Shown in pieces: positions 11,391 to 23,039 of a stretch of DNA of 64,000 bases; positions within the stretch are counted from its first letter, which is position 1, and each line of letters begins with the position of its first letter. Made by a program: the position numbers and the translations under genes. The notes below the pieces were generated by a model. That model was not told the origin of the DNA and made no database searches. It saw only the letters and a program-made list of their open reading frames with translations. This DNA is from Undaria pinnatifida (taxonomy: Eukaryota; Sar; Phaeophyceae; Laminariales; Alariaceae), in contig JABAKD010000002.1 of NCBI GenBank assembly GCA_012845835.1, positions 16,639,629 through 16,703,628 of the forward strand. Reading direction: 5' to 3'.

Positions 11391-11463
11391 CAGCTTGCAA
11401 AGATGATTATTGACCCGAAATTCATCGAACTCACGGCTGACGTTCTTGAAATATTTGTATAAA
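11391..11463 (+). repeat. KMSxDxxF-LTA box, copy
   Basis: This copy of the dispersed box starts with CAGCTTGCAAAGATGA and contains GACCCGAAATTCATCGAACT and CACGGCTGAC. It is preceded by TAGTATATTACAAGTACCAA, as are the copies at 41136 and 43006. Confidence 0.7.
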
Positions 11464-12484
11464 ATGGTGCTACACTTGGTATACCACTGTCGTATACATA
11501 ATAGCACGCGCCGTTTCTCGGAAAGCCAAATAGGGAGAGCAGCTCATGCACAGCTCGATGCCTCAGTTAGATAAGAAGCCATGGCTGCATCATCCCCTTT
11601 TCCCCTATACGCACACGCTTTCAAAGGCATGGAAAACCCTTTTATCCCCTATCCATACCCAACACCCTGCCCTTTTATCCCATATCCACACCCAGTATCC
11701 TGGCCTTTTGTCCCACACCCATACCCAACACCCTGGATCCTAACCCTTTGCTAGCCCCCCCAGGGGCAGCACCATAACATCAGGCAGGCAGCACAGTACG
11801 GGTCCGTCAGTCATGCCTCTTGCCGAAGTAGTGCCGGTAAAGTCGCTCGGCACAGACGGAAATACTGTAACCTGTACTGGCAGTGTGTAGAGTACATAGT
11901 GGAGTCGTTCAACGGTAGCCCCCCCAACTTTCCTTCAACGAAATCGCCGGTTTCAAAACCAGCGCCCGACCGTTTCTCCGGAAATACGGTGTCCCGTGCC
12001 CCCTTGACGTCATCGTTTCATTGTCGTTTGCAAACAAGAAAATGCATGAATATGATTTTTTTGATAGCATCCTTCTTTTTTGTCGAGCAGCCATGAAACG
12101 TCCGTCAACTAAAACCGCTGCTTTTGGAGGGGGGCTATTGTAGAATCCGTCAGTGCCGGTTGCCGCTATAGTGCCGTTTTCTTTTGCTAGCACACACCGG
12201 CGCTACTGAAGGATCCCTACTGTGTAGTACAGTACTTGACGCTGACACTCCTTGAGCCCTTATTGTTGGGCCAGGCTGAAATCCTTATAGGAGGCAGGGT
12301 ACGCCCTACGCAAATTTTGCAGTATTAAAAAGGTTTTTCTCATGTCTCGTAAAACGTCGATCCAAATTTTCTTGACTCCCAATTCTCAAAACAAGACAGT
12401 ATTGTCGCGGTTACACACGGGAGTGATTCTAAAGAACTTATCCCTTGTGCCGGCGAATTAGAGACGCGCGTGTGAGAGGGAGAG

Positions 12485-12486
<2 letters not shown>

Positions 12487-12516
<30 letters not shown>

Positions 12517-13445
12517 GCGTACTCATTTGTTGCTTGCCTTAGTCATTTGACCATTGACCACGCATCTCTTTCGAGACGGAGCACCGTTCCTACTCCTATT
12601 CCCAATGGAGACACCTCCAACACTTGGGCGCTCATTACGCTTCTTCCATATAATACATAAAAACTGTTTGCTTGTCCTATCCCCTTCCTGTTTCGCCGTC
12701 TGTGGCCACATCAATCTCCTAGAATAGCGATCGTTTTCACGCTATTCTCTAGTCTACCAAACCCTTCCATGTCACATTTATCAAATTTCCTCATCTCCTC
12801 CTCCAACACATCCCGTTCCTCCTTGTATATTTCACATTCTCCTACTATGTGAGTTCCACTCTCTATTGTTTCGCCGCACGGGCACACATGTGCATCCACG
12901 TCCTCCTCCCGTCTACTCGTATATCTCTATATTCTTTCTGGTAGGTCCAGGCCCCCTACACGAAGTCGCAGTTTCAGCTTCTTCGCGTGCTCTATTGGGC
13001 CGTGCAAATACGATTTCATTTCAATACCTTCCCTCAACCCCCCGTATACCTCTATTTTTTTCTTCTCTTGCACGTTATTTCTTAGCGCTAGCCTTTCCCT
13101 TTCTTCTATCCTTTAATTTACTTCTGTCTTGTACCCGTCAAACTTCTCTGTGGACAGTACCTCTTGTTGGTCTCCTAAATCCTCCCGTATTTTCTCGACT
13201 GCGTTATCCATCTTATTCCAGCTCGCCCTTTCGTTGTTTTTTCACATACAGCCATATCAGCTTTGGCTGGCAACCTCTTTCCTGGTATATTTCTTACTTG
13301 ATATTGCCATTTTAACTTTCTCACGCCTCTATTTGTTTCAAGTGGGTACATTCCTAGTCTTGCTCTTAATACTGTACTACTCGTCGTACTTGAGCACCCT
13401 AGTATGTTTTTAGCTGCTGCCATCTGCACTGTTTCCAGTTGAAAA
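12487..13445 (-). mobile_element. LINE fragment: 3' part of ORF2 (reverse transcriptase C-terminus) ending at a C run
   Basis: The minus strand from 13445 reads a stretch typical of the C-terminal half of LINE ORF2 (motifs AAKNILGCSSTTSS, RARLGMYPLETNRG, KLKWQYQVRNIPGKRLPA, TKGRAGIRW). At 12899-12840 comes the CCHC motif CPCGETIESGTHIVGEC found at the end of many LINE ORF2 proteins, then a KQFLCIIWKKRNERPS tail. The last bases run into about 30 C residues (G on the plus strand at 12487-12517). The frame is broken several times by stops and shifts, and the polymerase core is missing, so it is a dead 5'-truncated copy. It sits in a KH-gene intron about 120 bp past a KH exon. The clade was not determined. 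Confidence 0.75.
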
Positions 13446-13563
13446 AGGGAGGGGGGGCTCATACCATGCATGGCCGTAGTCGTAAGACCATAGACTCTCG
13501 CATGCTTGGTCTGAGGGGGAGGGGGGGGGGGGCTCGCCTGTTGTGCCCTTGATTGGTGGCGAC

Positions 13564-13614
13564 CTTGCACTCCGCTTCGAGCTGCGTGATGGCCGCCCGC
13601 CTCTTTCCGAGCAC
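13564..13614 (-). CDS. KH-domain protein gene, 51-nt micro-exon
   Basis: The exon has 17 codons (VLGKRRAAITQLEAECK), phase 0 at both ends, with acceptor TTTACCCAG at 13615 and donor AAG/GTCGCC at 13564. The previous exon ends in IEIPGEAIGR, so the junction creates the KH signature I-I-x-x-x-x-IGR-V-L-G-K-x-x-x-x-I-x-x-L. The loop is GKRR rather than the usual GKGG or GxxG with a final Gly, so nucleic-acid binding by this domain may be weak. The donor is not perfect, but the fit of phase and domain is strong. The exon that should follow, with the middle KH strand, was not found. Confidence 0.65.
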
Positions 13615-14464
13615 CTGGGTAAACACAACCATTGCAAAGAATGGATTAGAAAGCATCCCTTCATACCACCACCCCGCGCCCATAGCAGACACACGGAAGA
13701 AAACCGAGCGCTCGGAACACTTCGAGCTAGAAGCGTCCCTCCCAAGCTCCAACCCGCTCCCGTAGCCGATTCGCAATCTGCAGAGCAAGCCAAGCGCTAG
13801 AACGCCGGGAAGGCTAAACCAATTGGTAGGAACGACTCCACATCCCATGGTTGGAATGAGGAGGGGGGGGGCAACCATCATCATTCACCGCCGTAGCAAC
13901 AACAGTAGTGCTGTAGTAGTCGCAGCCGTGTGGGGTGAGATGATTAGCTGTTTTCCACAATGTAGCAGTGTGGAGGTGAAGTAACTACTTCATTAGTTTC
14001 CACACAGGGGGGAAACGATGTGGCCCACCGTCCCCCACCATCCAGCCCTTCTCCCCCCGGGGTTCACTAAAAATACTATTACGGAGATCCATTGTTAACA
14101 GGGGTAAATGCCTTGGACTATCATGTTGCAAAATATTCACCCGAAAATTCTCATAATTTTCGCAATATCTCGGCCATAACGTCATATTTTTTTATTTTTT
14201 GTTTTTGCGCCGTGAGCGTAAGGCCTATGCAAACAACCCAAGCTATCGTTTACCGTTATAGACGAAGAATTGACAGAGTTATGACCCCATAGGCATTAAA
14301 TGACCCCTGTTAACGATGGATCTCCGTAATAGCGGGCAAGCAATCGCTATCCTAGGAGATAGATGGCCACACACTGCGAAACAGGAAGGAGATATGACGC
14401 GCCAAAAAAAAAAGATGCCAAAAAAAAACAATGCAATATAGACTAGCGAAAACTTATGGAGAGT

Positions 14465-14625
14465 CAAAATGGTGGAGGTGTCTCTGTTTAAGAGTAGGGA
14501 CGATGCTCCGTCTCGCAAGATGTTCGTGTTCAGTGTTCAAATGACCAAGGCAAGCAGCAAAAGACCCCCCTCCCAATGTGGTCATATAATTACGACTATG
14601 CATGCAATGAATACACCGCCCCTCC
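14465..14625 (+). mobile_element. LINE 3' end fragment, opposite orientation
   Basis: The plus strand reads a stretch (SLFKSRDDAPSRK, then VQMTKASSK) that matches the end of the LINE at 12.5 kb. C-rich DNA follows, then the GGTCATATAATTACGACTATG motif also seen at 5745 and 13447. It is a second, separately inserted LINE end. Confidence 0.6.
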
Positions 14626-14676
14626 CCTCCTCCACCCGATCCGAGCCCCCGATATGCGGCGCGGGCCACGGCTCAC

Positions 14677-14838
14677 CCGTCCGATGGCCTCGCCGGGGAT
14701 CTCGATGCTCTCCGCGACCAGATCTCGCACCGATGCGCCCAATTGGCAGGCGAGTCGCAGGCGCTTAAGCCCCTGCCTCATCTCGACAACCTGGGCAAAC
14801 TTGCTTCGCTTCTGGGTGAACAAGGCATCCAGCTGCTC
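14677..14838 (-). CDS. KH-domain protein gene, exon joining coiled coil to first KH
   Basis: The exon has 54 codons, phase 0 at both ends, with acceptor CACCGCAG at 14839 and donor CGG/GTGAGC at 14677. The first 30 residues (EQLDALFTQKRSKFAQVVEM, then RQGLKRLRLA) continue the coiled coil of exon 29496-29654. Residues 35-54 (LGASVRDLVAESIEIPGEA, then IGR) open a KH domain whose loop lies in the 51-nt exon at 13564-13614. The two neighbouring introns are about 14.7 kb and 1.1 kb. Confidence 0.75.
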
Positions 14839-14989
14839 CTGCGGTGCATCAAAACGTCGTTGTTACGTAAAGTCAGTGCATAGCGTGTGTATGCGAAATT
14901 TCACATGAGTCGACAAGGGAAGAAAAATGCCGCACCTTTCAAGCAAAAAAATGGAAGGTACGTAAGTTGGTGGCGAGGAGGCAGAAGAT

Positions 14990-15316
14990 CAAGGCTACGG
15001 TAGGGGGGTACCCCCAATTTTCACTCCCGGGTCAAAGCCAAAAAAGGGTATACCTCTAGATCAAGGCTACGGTAGGGGGGTACCCCCAATTTTCACTCCT
15101 GGGTCAAGAGCCAAAAAAGGGTATACCTCTTAGATCAAGGATACGGTAGGGAGGTAACCCCAATTTTCACTCCCGGTTCTAAGCCAAAAAAGGGTATACT
15201 TTATTTTTATTTCAATAAAGTATACCCTTTTTTGGCTGTTATAATAAAGTATACCCTTTTTTGGCTAAGACCCGGGAGTGAAAATTGGGGGTACCGCCCT
15301 ACCCTAGCCTTGATCA
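14990..15316. repeat. Three direct copies and one inverted copy of a 65-bp unit; strong hairpin
   Basis: The unit GATCAAGGCTACGGTAGGG, then CCAATTTTCACTCC, then CCAAAAAAGGGTATAC occurs three times head to tail from about 14994 to 15201. It then occurs inverted at about 15213-15316, where the GTATACCCTTTTTTGG end is itself doubled. The third and fourth copies form a hairpin with arms of about 70 bp and a loop near 15205-15212. This looks like a foldback or MITE structure. Confidence 0.75.
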
Positions 15317-15863
15317 GAAAAACCTGCTTTGTGACCCCGAATCTGAGCTAGGGCTAGGGGCGGAGAAGGAGAAAGACGGGCGAAGGTAACGATAGTATGC
15401 TATTCAATAGTACTGTTTAGTTGTCGTTAGGAACTCAAGCAGCAGGGTATTTGCAACTGCCGTCAAAATTTGTTTGCGTTGGTTGAGAGCTTGGAGAGCC
15501 AAAAAGATTATTCCGTTCAGTCGGAAACGTTTTCACTAAAAATACACTTCCCGTTATTGTTTCGTAGTTAGTGTCGTTATGTTTGCCCATTCGACAACAT
15601 GCAGCGTGATTGTCAACCTCAAATAATAAAGAAAACACAGGAAATGTCCCTATTTTCTATTTTGCATAGTCTAATTATTATTATGAATATCTGTTATATA
15701 ATTTATTGTTTGCGTGATGCCCACCAACAACTTGGAATAAAGTGGACACTTTTAAGGGCCGTAGCAGGTGATCACGCGCGTGTGTGTGTGTGTGTTTTTT
15801 TTAACACAGCGACACTACTAGACTATATTACCAAGAGACTACGAAACATAACCTACGTTACTC

Positions 15864-15907
15864 CAGCTGTAAAGATTTCGTCGAAACTCTTTATATTTGC
15901 AAGCTGT
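15864..15907 (-). repeat. KMSxDxxF-LTA box, diverged copy
   Basis: Reversed copy from CAGCTGTAAAGATTTCGTCG to GCAAGCTGTG. It is followed by GTGATACCCCGATCG as in the copies at 34471 and 49855. Confidence 0.5.
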
Positions 15908-15999
15908 GTGTGATACCCCGATCGACTGCGAGTGTGTCCGGTCACCGACGTCCCTGTGGCGTCTGAGGACCATCCTTTGGCATATCCACGAGTTTAGTA

Positions 16000-17100
16000 C
16001 TGACACGTTGGCATGTATGTTCTTGCGTGAACCGCAGCATGCAACCGCTATTGGGAGCCTCGCCGACGACGAGGCATATAATTCACTCTGTTTTCCGGCG
16101 TTGTCCATCGATTCGAGTCCTCCTACCGAGCCGAGTGTTGCAGCGAGATGCTGGCCTCGGGCTCCTGCTGAGTTCAGGAGTGTAGGTGTTGTGATGTGGG
16201 TGGCTCACTTCTGCGCGAAGGCACCATAATTTGATCGTATTGTCAAAGATTCGCGACGAATTGCGAGCTTACTGTTTTTTTACACGTACGAGTACGAGTA
16301 AGATGGGTGTGACGGTATGACTGCAACGAGTTGCCGTCCGCGGAAGAGTGCGGGAGAGCAACACATAACAGTGAGAGGAAAAGAGGAGTGGTACGAGCTT
16401 GGAGGCCACAAAAGGGGCGAAGACTGGGCGCGAGCGTGGAGCGCCGACAGCCAGATAGGTGGGAATAACTCGCAAAGGGTACGAGTATTCAAACAACAGT
16501 GAGGATATTTTAATTGCGCCGCATTTTCCTTAATTGGGCCGCATTTCAGTACATCGACGAGATCGTCGCAACCAAATGCGCTCGTCGAACCAGCGTGCCG
16601 GCGAAAACGCGTAGGGTCCAACCGAGGGCGTAGCCATAGCTTCGACGGCGACTGCTTCCACAAGCCATGTTCGTTTGATACTGCTGCTGTGACAGCCGAG
16701 TCGGCATCCACAAGCACCACGGCGAGCAGGAACAATTACGACCAACAACAATGATGACACGCACATACGTTGACGATAAACGACGCACCAACATCGACCG
16801 TACTCCTAGAGAGCACCCTGCTGCTAGAGGAGAACACCCTGCTGCTGAGCAGTTGGAAGTTAGTGCTGATCTGGTTGCGATTATTCGAGGGTTGCAACGC
16901 AGCAATGTCCACACACACCCTCCACGACTGGCCAGTCCGGACCCACAACCATGCGGTGAATTCCTACATAAATTCCAAGAGTGCAGCACCAAAGCAAGGC
17001 GACGCGGGCGTCACAAACGATCCTGCATGACATTGACGGTATTGGCAGATGTTTCGGCTTCACAACACACGGATTCATTTGTACCAATATATCACCTACA
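16000..17100. other. No gene recognised
   Basis: Several overlapping frames are open here, but none shows a domain, splice border or family resemblance that I can name. The stretch GCTGCTAGAGGAGAACACC is repeated twice near 16830. It lies in the large KH-gene intron. Confidence 0.3.
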
Positions 17101-17104
17101 TTGA

Positions 17105-17650
17105 ACCGGCCGCCCCGGTGGTCTAGTGGTTACTGTTGAAACATTGCGACGTTGCTTAATTCGTAGACTAGACTAGTCTAAATAGTTTGGGATTGGACTA
17201 ATGAGGCCTCTCGGCTGCGACCAGCCGGAGACTCCCTCCCAGGGTCACTACTCCCGCGTTGGTTCTCTGGCGACCAACGCGAAATGTCGTCGCAGAAAGT
17301 AGGTACCCTAGTCAAATAAACACTCGCAATACTGATGTCGTTGTCGGCGGTACACCCCGCCGCTACGATGGGCGGGCGAGATGGTCTGTGTTTTATGCTA
17401 ACCTCCTTGTACTTGTCGTGCTGCTGTCGGATATCGATGAAAGCCACGGAGTGGGCTCACTCTGCACACTCTCTAAGTAACATCAGGAGGGTTTCCCGAA
17501 AAGGGGACGCCCTGCTGGCGTCCCCTCTTTTCCGGTTTCATATTACTGTTGTAACATTGCGACGTAGCTTAATTTGTATATAGTTTGGGATTATTGAGGC
17601 CTCTCTGCGGCGACATGAGATCACACCCACACTTGTTGCCCTTCCCCCTT
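17105..17650 (+). repeat. tRNA-like head and duplicated 100-bp unit
   Basis: GGCCGCCCCGGTGGTCTAGTGG has a tRNA A box, like the heads of the SINEs at 11.1 and 44.7 kb. The following unit (TGTTGAAACATTGCGACG, then TAGTTTGGGATT, then GAGGCCTCTC) occurs again at about 17546-17605. It is probably SINE-derived, but no clear B box is present. Confidence 0.45.
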
Positions 17651-17735
17651 ATCTCCATGCCGTCGCGCGTTGGTACCGAATTTGCGTGAGGGTGGTTTCT
17701 TTTCCTGATTATCCCCAAAATTCTAGCTGAGTCCC

Positions 17736-18595
17736 TCATGGGATCGGCTGCCCTCGGTTGTCCCGAGGGAAAGCCGCGTACGAGTCCTCAAACCCCTCCG
17801 ACAGTGGCAGAGCGTCTGCGTCTATGAACGCCGTGTCGCACGAGCGCTTAGGTCCGCGTGACCCCGCTGCTGACGCCGTCACCCCTACGTATCGGCCGGC
17901 GACTTCCGCAGACGTCCATCCGACGTACTCCATGAGGACGTCTATGGCCGTACCATCCATGTGGTGGCTAGCCGCCCCCCCTAACCGGAAAGAGTGCAAC
18001 GCATACCGCTTATCCTCCATACCCGCCGCATGCAGGTGAGCCTGGAGGTTCGCGGTCATCTGCGCTGGTGTCAACGCTAGATTCCCTTTCTCTTCGTTGT
18101 CTCGGACGCTCGGGAACAGAAAACCTGAGCCCTCTGCTAGGGCCCACTGCATGGACGCTGCAGCCTGTCGGTACTCGATCATAGCGGCCACCGCGCAAAT
18201 TTCGCGACAGTCCGTGTTCCTCCTCACCACTACCGCATGGGAAGATTCCCGTAGATTTTCCCAAAGAGAAAAATAAAAAAGAACCCCTCTCCCCCGGACA
18301 TCTGCATCACTTGTGCCGCGACCGCTACCGGCAGTTTGAACCCGCGCTTCATCGTGCGGAATACTACGCAAAAAATCGCGACGTCTCGGACCATCGCGAA
18401 TCGTTCTGTCGCTGTCGGCAAGGTGGCTACGCGTCGCCGCATGTCTATGAACAAGCTTCGCAACTGGCTCGCCACCAGCGGGGGCGCCTGTTTCACCGAC
18501 ACCCCCCCTCGTCGCTGCTCCTCCTGCGCGTTGGCCAGGTATCCCCTTTCGAGCGCACTCGCTACTGGATTTCCCCGTTGCTCAACGGGGTCCCA
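17736..18595 (-). mobile_element. Tyrosine-recombinase element fragment (fossil)
   Basis: The minus strand encodes most of a tyrosine recombinase. An N-terminal helical part includes MVRDVAIFCVVFRTMKRGF. The catalytic part has ALHSFRLGGAASHHMDG (the HxxR motif as HSFR) and, about 30 residues later, GRYVGV with the candidate nucleophile Tyr. Elements of this kind (Crypton-, DIRS- or Ngaro-like) are common in brown algae as I recall them, but no reverse transcriptase or terminal repeats are seen here, so the class is open. The copy looks broken, with about one break. On its upstream side it abuts a SINE at about 18600. Confidence 0.75.
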
Positions 18596-18599
18596 GTCA

Positions 18600-18885
18600 C
18601 TGCGCTTGCCGAATACTACTAGCGTTGGTGCTTGAGTTCGATTCCCACAGTGGTGAGATTTTACTATATTTGAAAAAATCCCACCCCAACAAAAAAAAAA
18701 ACTGCTGAGAGCGCTTAGCAGCGTGGGTAGGTACATTTCGACGCGAGTGGGCGAGGGCAGAAAATGCTGAATGCTTCTCGTGATAAAAATGAAGGCACGT
18801 ATGAACCGTAGTGGGGAGGGGGCAGGAGGGCCCGCTATGTGACCCCGGATCTGAGTTACTACTGGGAGGAAACACGAGAGTAGTG
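18600..18885 (+). mobile_element. tRNA-derived SINE, family 2
   Basis: The plus strand carries a B box GAGTTCGATTCCC at about 18632-18645, then an A/T-rich stretch, then AGCGCTTAGCAGCGTGGGTAG and GATAAAAATGAAGGCACG. It matches the reverse copy at 44420-44762. The head lacks the A-box end, which is replaced by recombinase-element sequence, so the copy is 5' truncated or inserted at that border. Confidence 0.6.
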
Positions 18886-19242
18886 CGAGGATACTAAGGG
18901 GGATGAAAAAATAGAAAATAAAAACAAAATGCTGGCCATGTTCTCCATACGTCGTCTATTCGACTTGAAACCTACCATGCACTGGGCTGCGTGCTGCATA
19001 CTCCTCTCCTCGAGTGTCACCAAAGGTTATGATGCACGTACTGCACTCAAGACGCAGAAAACGACAAACATCACGTGTACTGCTACATGACTCCATCATG
19101 CGTGTTGCCTAAAACCTTCCTGGCTGCATCTCTAAACTGTGCACGATACCATTTACATCGCTTTCAAGTCCAGCGGCGTACTACTTGCGCGCTGCCTTGA
19201 CTTTCATTCTCCCAAATCACCAACGGCCTTCCCACGGGATGC

Positions 19243-19250
19243 TTGTTGTT

Positions 19251-19281
<31 letters not shown>

Positions 19282-19303
19282 TTGCTGTTGTTGTTGTTGT
19301 TGC
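19243..19303. repeat. (TTG)n microsatellite
   Basis: About 20 TTG units with a few CTG units. An apparent cysteine-run frame over it is an artefact of the repeat. Confidence 0.95.
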
Positions 19304-19849
19304 ATTTATCCAAACAGAGCATCCCAGTCTCAATTTCGAACTCACCCCCTTCTTTCGACGATAAGAATTTGGGGCTATCGCAATACCGCGTCTTGGGACG
19401 TTCGTAATCCCTTCATAATAGACATGTGTCAACCATTAACAGTACCGCGACGTAAACCAAACAATAACATGTGTGCGACAACCACATATCTATATATTTT
19501 GGTTTACGGCTTTTATTTCCATTTATAAAGTTCATGCGCACAGCTCACGTTTTCTTTTTTATGTTCACGCTTTCAGTTATATACGAGCGTTAATTTCTCT
19601 ATTTTTTTCGTCAGATATATATAATACTATACTAAACTGAACGGTCCTCCGACCCCCGCGGTAAGGGTTCCAGATGGTCAAGCGGTGACAAGGATGTCAT
19701 AATCTACGCCTAACGTCAACAAAACATGTATGAACATTATAATTTAAACTGTGAAGTCATCATGATGACATGATGTCCATCTCGCCCTGCCGCCGTGGGG
19801 GCGGGAGGGCCTGCTAGTTCCCTAGTTGTTGCCATTATTAAGCACATGA

Positions 19850-20030
19850 TTATCGTTGTTGTTATCGGCATTGCTATTGTTATTGTTGTTGTTATTGTTA
19901 TTGTTATCGTTATCGTTATCGTCATTGTTTTTGTTGTTGTTATTGTTATCGTTTTTGTTTTAGTGTTATTGTCAGTGTTATTGTTGTTATTGTTACTGTT
20001 ATTGATATTGTTACGGTTATTGTTAGACTA
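19850..20030. repeat. Imperfect (ATTGTT)n satellite
   Basis: A degenerate run of GTTATT, GTTATC and GTTGTT units about 180 bp long. The hydrophobic Ile/Val frame across it is not a gene. Confidence 0.9.
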
Positions 20031-20816
20031 TATTGCTATGAAATACTCCTACACGTATTGTTGCTGTATTCGCCTGCCGCTCCGCGCATGCCCGCAACGG
20101 TCGAGGGCGTCATAGCCAAACAGAGACCGTAAATGCGACATTACGTACTGCCAAGGGGTGCAAAACTTAACCATGGTGTAGAATTTTGGGCTAATCCATG
20201 CGCGGAGTTGTTGGCTCCCTTACGAGGAGGGGAGGATTGCGCACGGCACCGCCATGGGCCGCGCACGAGGCAGAAGACCAAATATAGATTATGTTATTAG
20301 GTTGACAACGTGAAGTAAAGTAAGAGAACGTATGAGTGAGCCCGAGGGGGCTCCACCATACCTCCCACCATATATATACAAGGTTCCCCTCGGGGAAGTG
20401 CCTACAGGAAAGGCGCAAGAACACATTATTATCACTACCGGACGCAACAACCATTGCATTTATTTGTACATACCAAAAAAAAATGCCCGGAAAAATAATG
20501 AATTCGCATTTTACCCGCAGTACTTCTTGGGTGTACTCAATAGCAGTACTTTAACCCTTTTTAGGTACTCGATATAGACGTGCCCACGACCGATCTGTTA
20601 TTGAGAAGATACACACAACACACAAAACTTTTACACCGTATGATATGTATGATTGCAAAAAGAGCGGCACACTTCGAACTCCAGCTTATAGGGACCGCCA
20701 GGAAGCGAGAAGGGGCACGTGTGGCGTGGGATACGGCTTACTGTAGAATATTATATAAAGAGCACGTATTGAGAACGAGGGAGCAAGAGGACAATACATG
20801 ACAGGCTATGACGAAA

Positions 20817-21540
20817 GCAACTCGCCGCCGTAAAGAGAGGATACGGCATGCGCACATGGTCCTACCTGTAGCGTTTTGCTCTCCGCATGTTGCCTGCTGT
20901 CTGTCATCTGCGAACTTCGCAGAAAAAGAACAGAAAAAATACTCGTTAAAAACTGCCTCTCTGTGGACGTAAATATATAAGGATGGGTTGGTATCTAAAT
21001 TATTACTATTACATAGGTCCCTATGTTTCCGCATCGACGGACACGCGCACCCAGCGGCAGCACAGCAGAAACATGTGTGGTATGGTGGGGTGACAAATGA
21101 CAGGTTCCGACACAAGCAACTCGCCGAAGCATAGCGAGGACACGCCACGCGCACATAAATGATGTTGCCTACCGCTGCTGCTATGCGGCAGGGTTGTAGC
21201 GTTATGCTCTCCGCATGTTGTCTGCTGTCTGTCATCTGCGATCTTCGCCAAAACAAATGGAAAATTTACTTGTCAAAAAACTACCTTGTGGGCTTAAATG
21301 TAAGGTTGGTTTGGTATATAAATTACTGTTACAAAGGTCCCTATGTTTCAGCATCGATGGACACGCGCACCCAGCGGCAGCACAGCAGAAACATGTGGTA
21401 TGGTGGGGTGACCAACGACAGGCTCTGACACAAGCAACTCGCCGCAGCATAGCAAGGACACGCCACGCGTACATAAATGGTGTTGCCTACCGCTGCTGCT
21501 GTGCGGCAGAATTGTAGCGTTGTGCTCTCATGGTATGGTA
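20817..21540. repeat. Tandem repeat of about 300 bp, 2.4 copies
   Basis: Units begin at 20817, 21116 and 21433 with GCAACTCGCCG. Each contains ATGCTCTCCGCATGTTG-like and CCAGCGGCAGCACAGCAGAA stretches, and the last is truncated. Spacings are 299 and 317 bp. No coding function is seen. Confidence 0.8.
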
Positions 21541-21914
21541 CGATATCATATACGAAGCACGCCAACATGAACGCAAATATAAGGACCGTTTGGGTAATAC
21601 TATGATATTCAAACCATCCTTACACTTTACGCCCGCATATCACTTGACACTTGACAGAAGCAGCAGCAGCGGTAGCAGCAGCAGCGAGAGGTAGTGGCGC
21701 ATAGGCGGGTAGAGCATCGCAGGCCCCGGTCAAAGCAATCAGCTACTACAACAGCAGCCACACGCGCATAGAGTTACAGGCTGCTGCTGCTAGGGGGCTG
21801 GACTGCTGCTGGGCGGCAGAATCGTAGCGTGGTGCTCTGTGCAAAGATAGGGAAATGAATGTTTGTGCACCATCTACGAGCAGAAAAACCTGGTTTGCAT
21901 CCAAATCTTACGTG

Positions 21915-22045
21915 CGTACACGGGGATAGGGGATGCGAAAGCTCAATCCTCGGGGGTTTGTGTAGACCCAATCCCCGGAGGGATGCGGAAACCCAATCTC
22001 GGGGGGGATGCAGAATCACCATCCCCGGGGATGTTGCGGAAACCC
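21915..22045. repeat. Short GGGGAT-rich repeats
   Basis: Degenerate repeats of CCCAATCC(C/T)CGG and GGGATGCGGAAAC fill this stretch, with no gene. Confidence 0.5.
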
Positions 22046-22914
22046 GGGGATTTGCCTCAAGTATGCCCACGGCTAAAAAGTTTAAAAGGCTTGCCTCGCG
22101 CGACACACTGCACGGATCGCGCCCAAACCTCCGGCAACATGACCCTAACGGTCGAATTTTGCCCACCCCATCTGACGTTTCGGATGAAGGTGCGAGCACA
22201 AAGAGGTGTGAGCAAAAAAAAAAATGGCAATTATACGTCTACATATACGTGCTATAGACATCGATAATTGGGGCCACCCATCATATCCATATATACATAT
22301 ATGTCAATCAGGGATCTCCGTAGATTCTATGCAGTCACACCTATCAGAAGCAATGCGCAAATAACCAGTAGACCATGGATCTTGCACCCTGTAGACCTTT
22401 GGTCGATCAGCAGGTACATACACATGATGCTACCGTTCGTTGAAAAGCCATGCCTTCCCGTGAAGATTTGTATGAACGGTAGCCGTTCCAGAGGTGTTGG
22501 ATATTGCATCTTGTACAAAAAACGGACGTGGTGCCTCCGTAGATTGAGGCGAAAGAGAGTCGGAGAAATCATTTTCCCGCGGACAAGTAATCACCGCCGA
22601 CACCCACATATCTGTGGAAACACCTCCTCTCGCTGCCTCACTTCTATCGTTTCCCACGCTTGGCTCATCGTCGGACCTTGCCCCAGCCTGGCGTGTATCA
22701 CAAGCTACGAAAAACAAGAGAAATGGTTGCAATCGTGAGACGAACCTGGGATACCCCTTTCCCTCATTATTGTTATCATTATTAATAATATATTTCCTAC
22801 TATTGCCACCATCCGGTAATGTGCAGCGTGAGGGTCAAGTGTGTACATTTAATAATACCTTCAACAATAATGAATCAGGACAATTTACTAAGAGCGGGCG
22901 GCCGGTGTATCACG

Positions 22915-22965
22915 CAGGTCGCAAATATGAGTATCGACCTAAATTTGTCGAACTCACAGCTGAAT
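22915..22965 (+). repeat. KMSxDxxF-LTA box, copy
   Basis: CAGGTCGCAAATATGAGTAT, then CTAAATTTGTCGAACTCACAG. It ends near the element that was later split by the LTR element at 23040. Confidence 0.55.
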
Positions 22966-23039
22966 GAAGTTGCTAGATTTTATTTTATTTTTATCCTCCG
23001 GCGGATGGGGAAAAGTAAAGCCTAAGCTCACCACACTTC

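Noticed and set aside
17105-17180. Possible tRNA gene (CGGTGGTCTAGTGGTTA)
   Set aside because: An A box is present but no cloverleaf or B box follows at the right distance. It fits a SINE-like head.
18336-18635. Plus-strand frames over 17.7-18.6 kb
   Set aside because: They are antisense to the tyrosine recombinase, whose motifs are clear on the minus strand.
19139-19528. Cysteine-run protein frame
   Set aside because: It is produced by a (TTG)n microsatellite.
19795-20115. Ile/Val-rich frame resembling a transmembrane protein
   Set aside because: It is produced by degenerate ATTGTT repeats.
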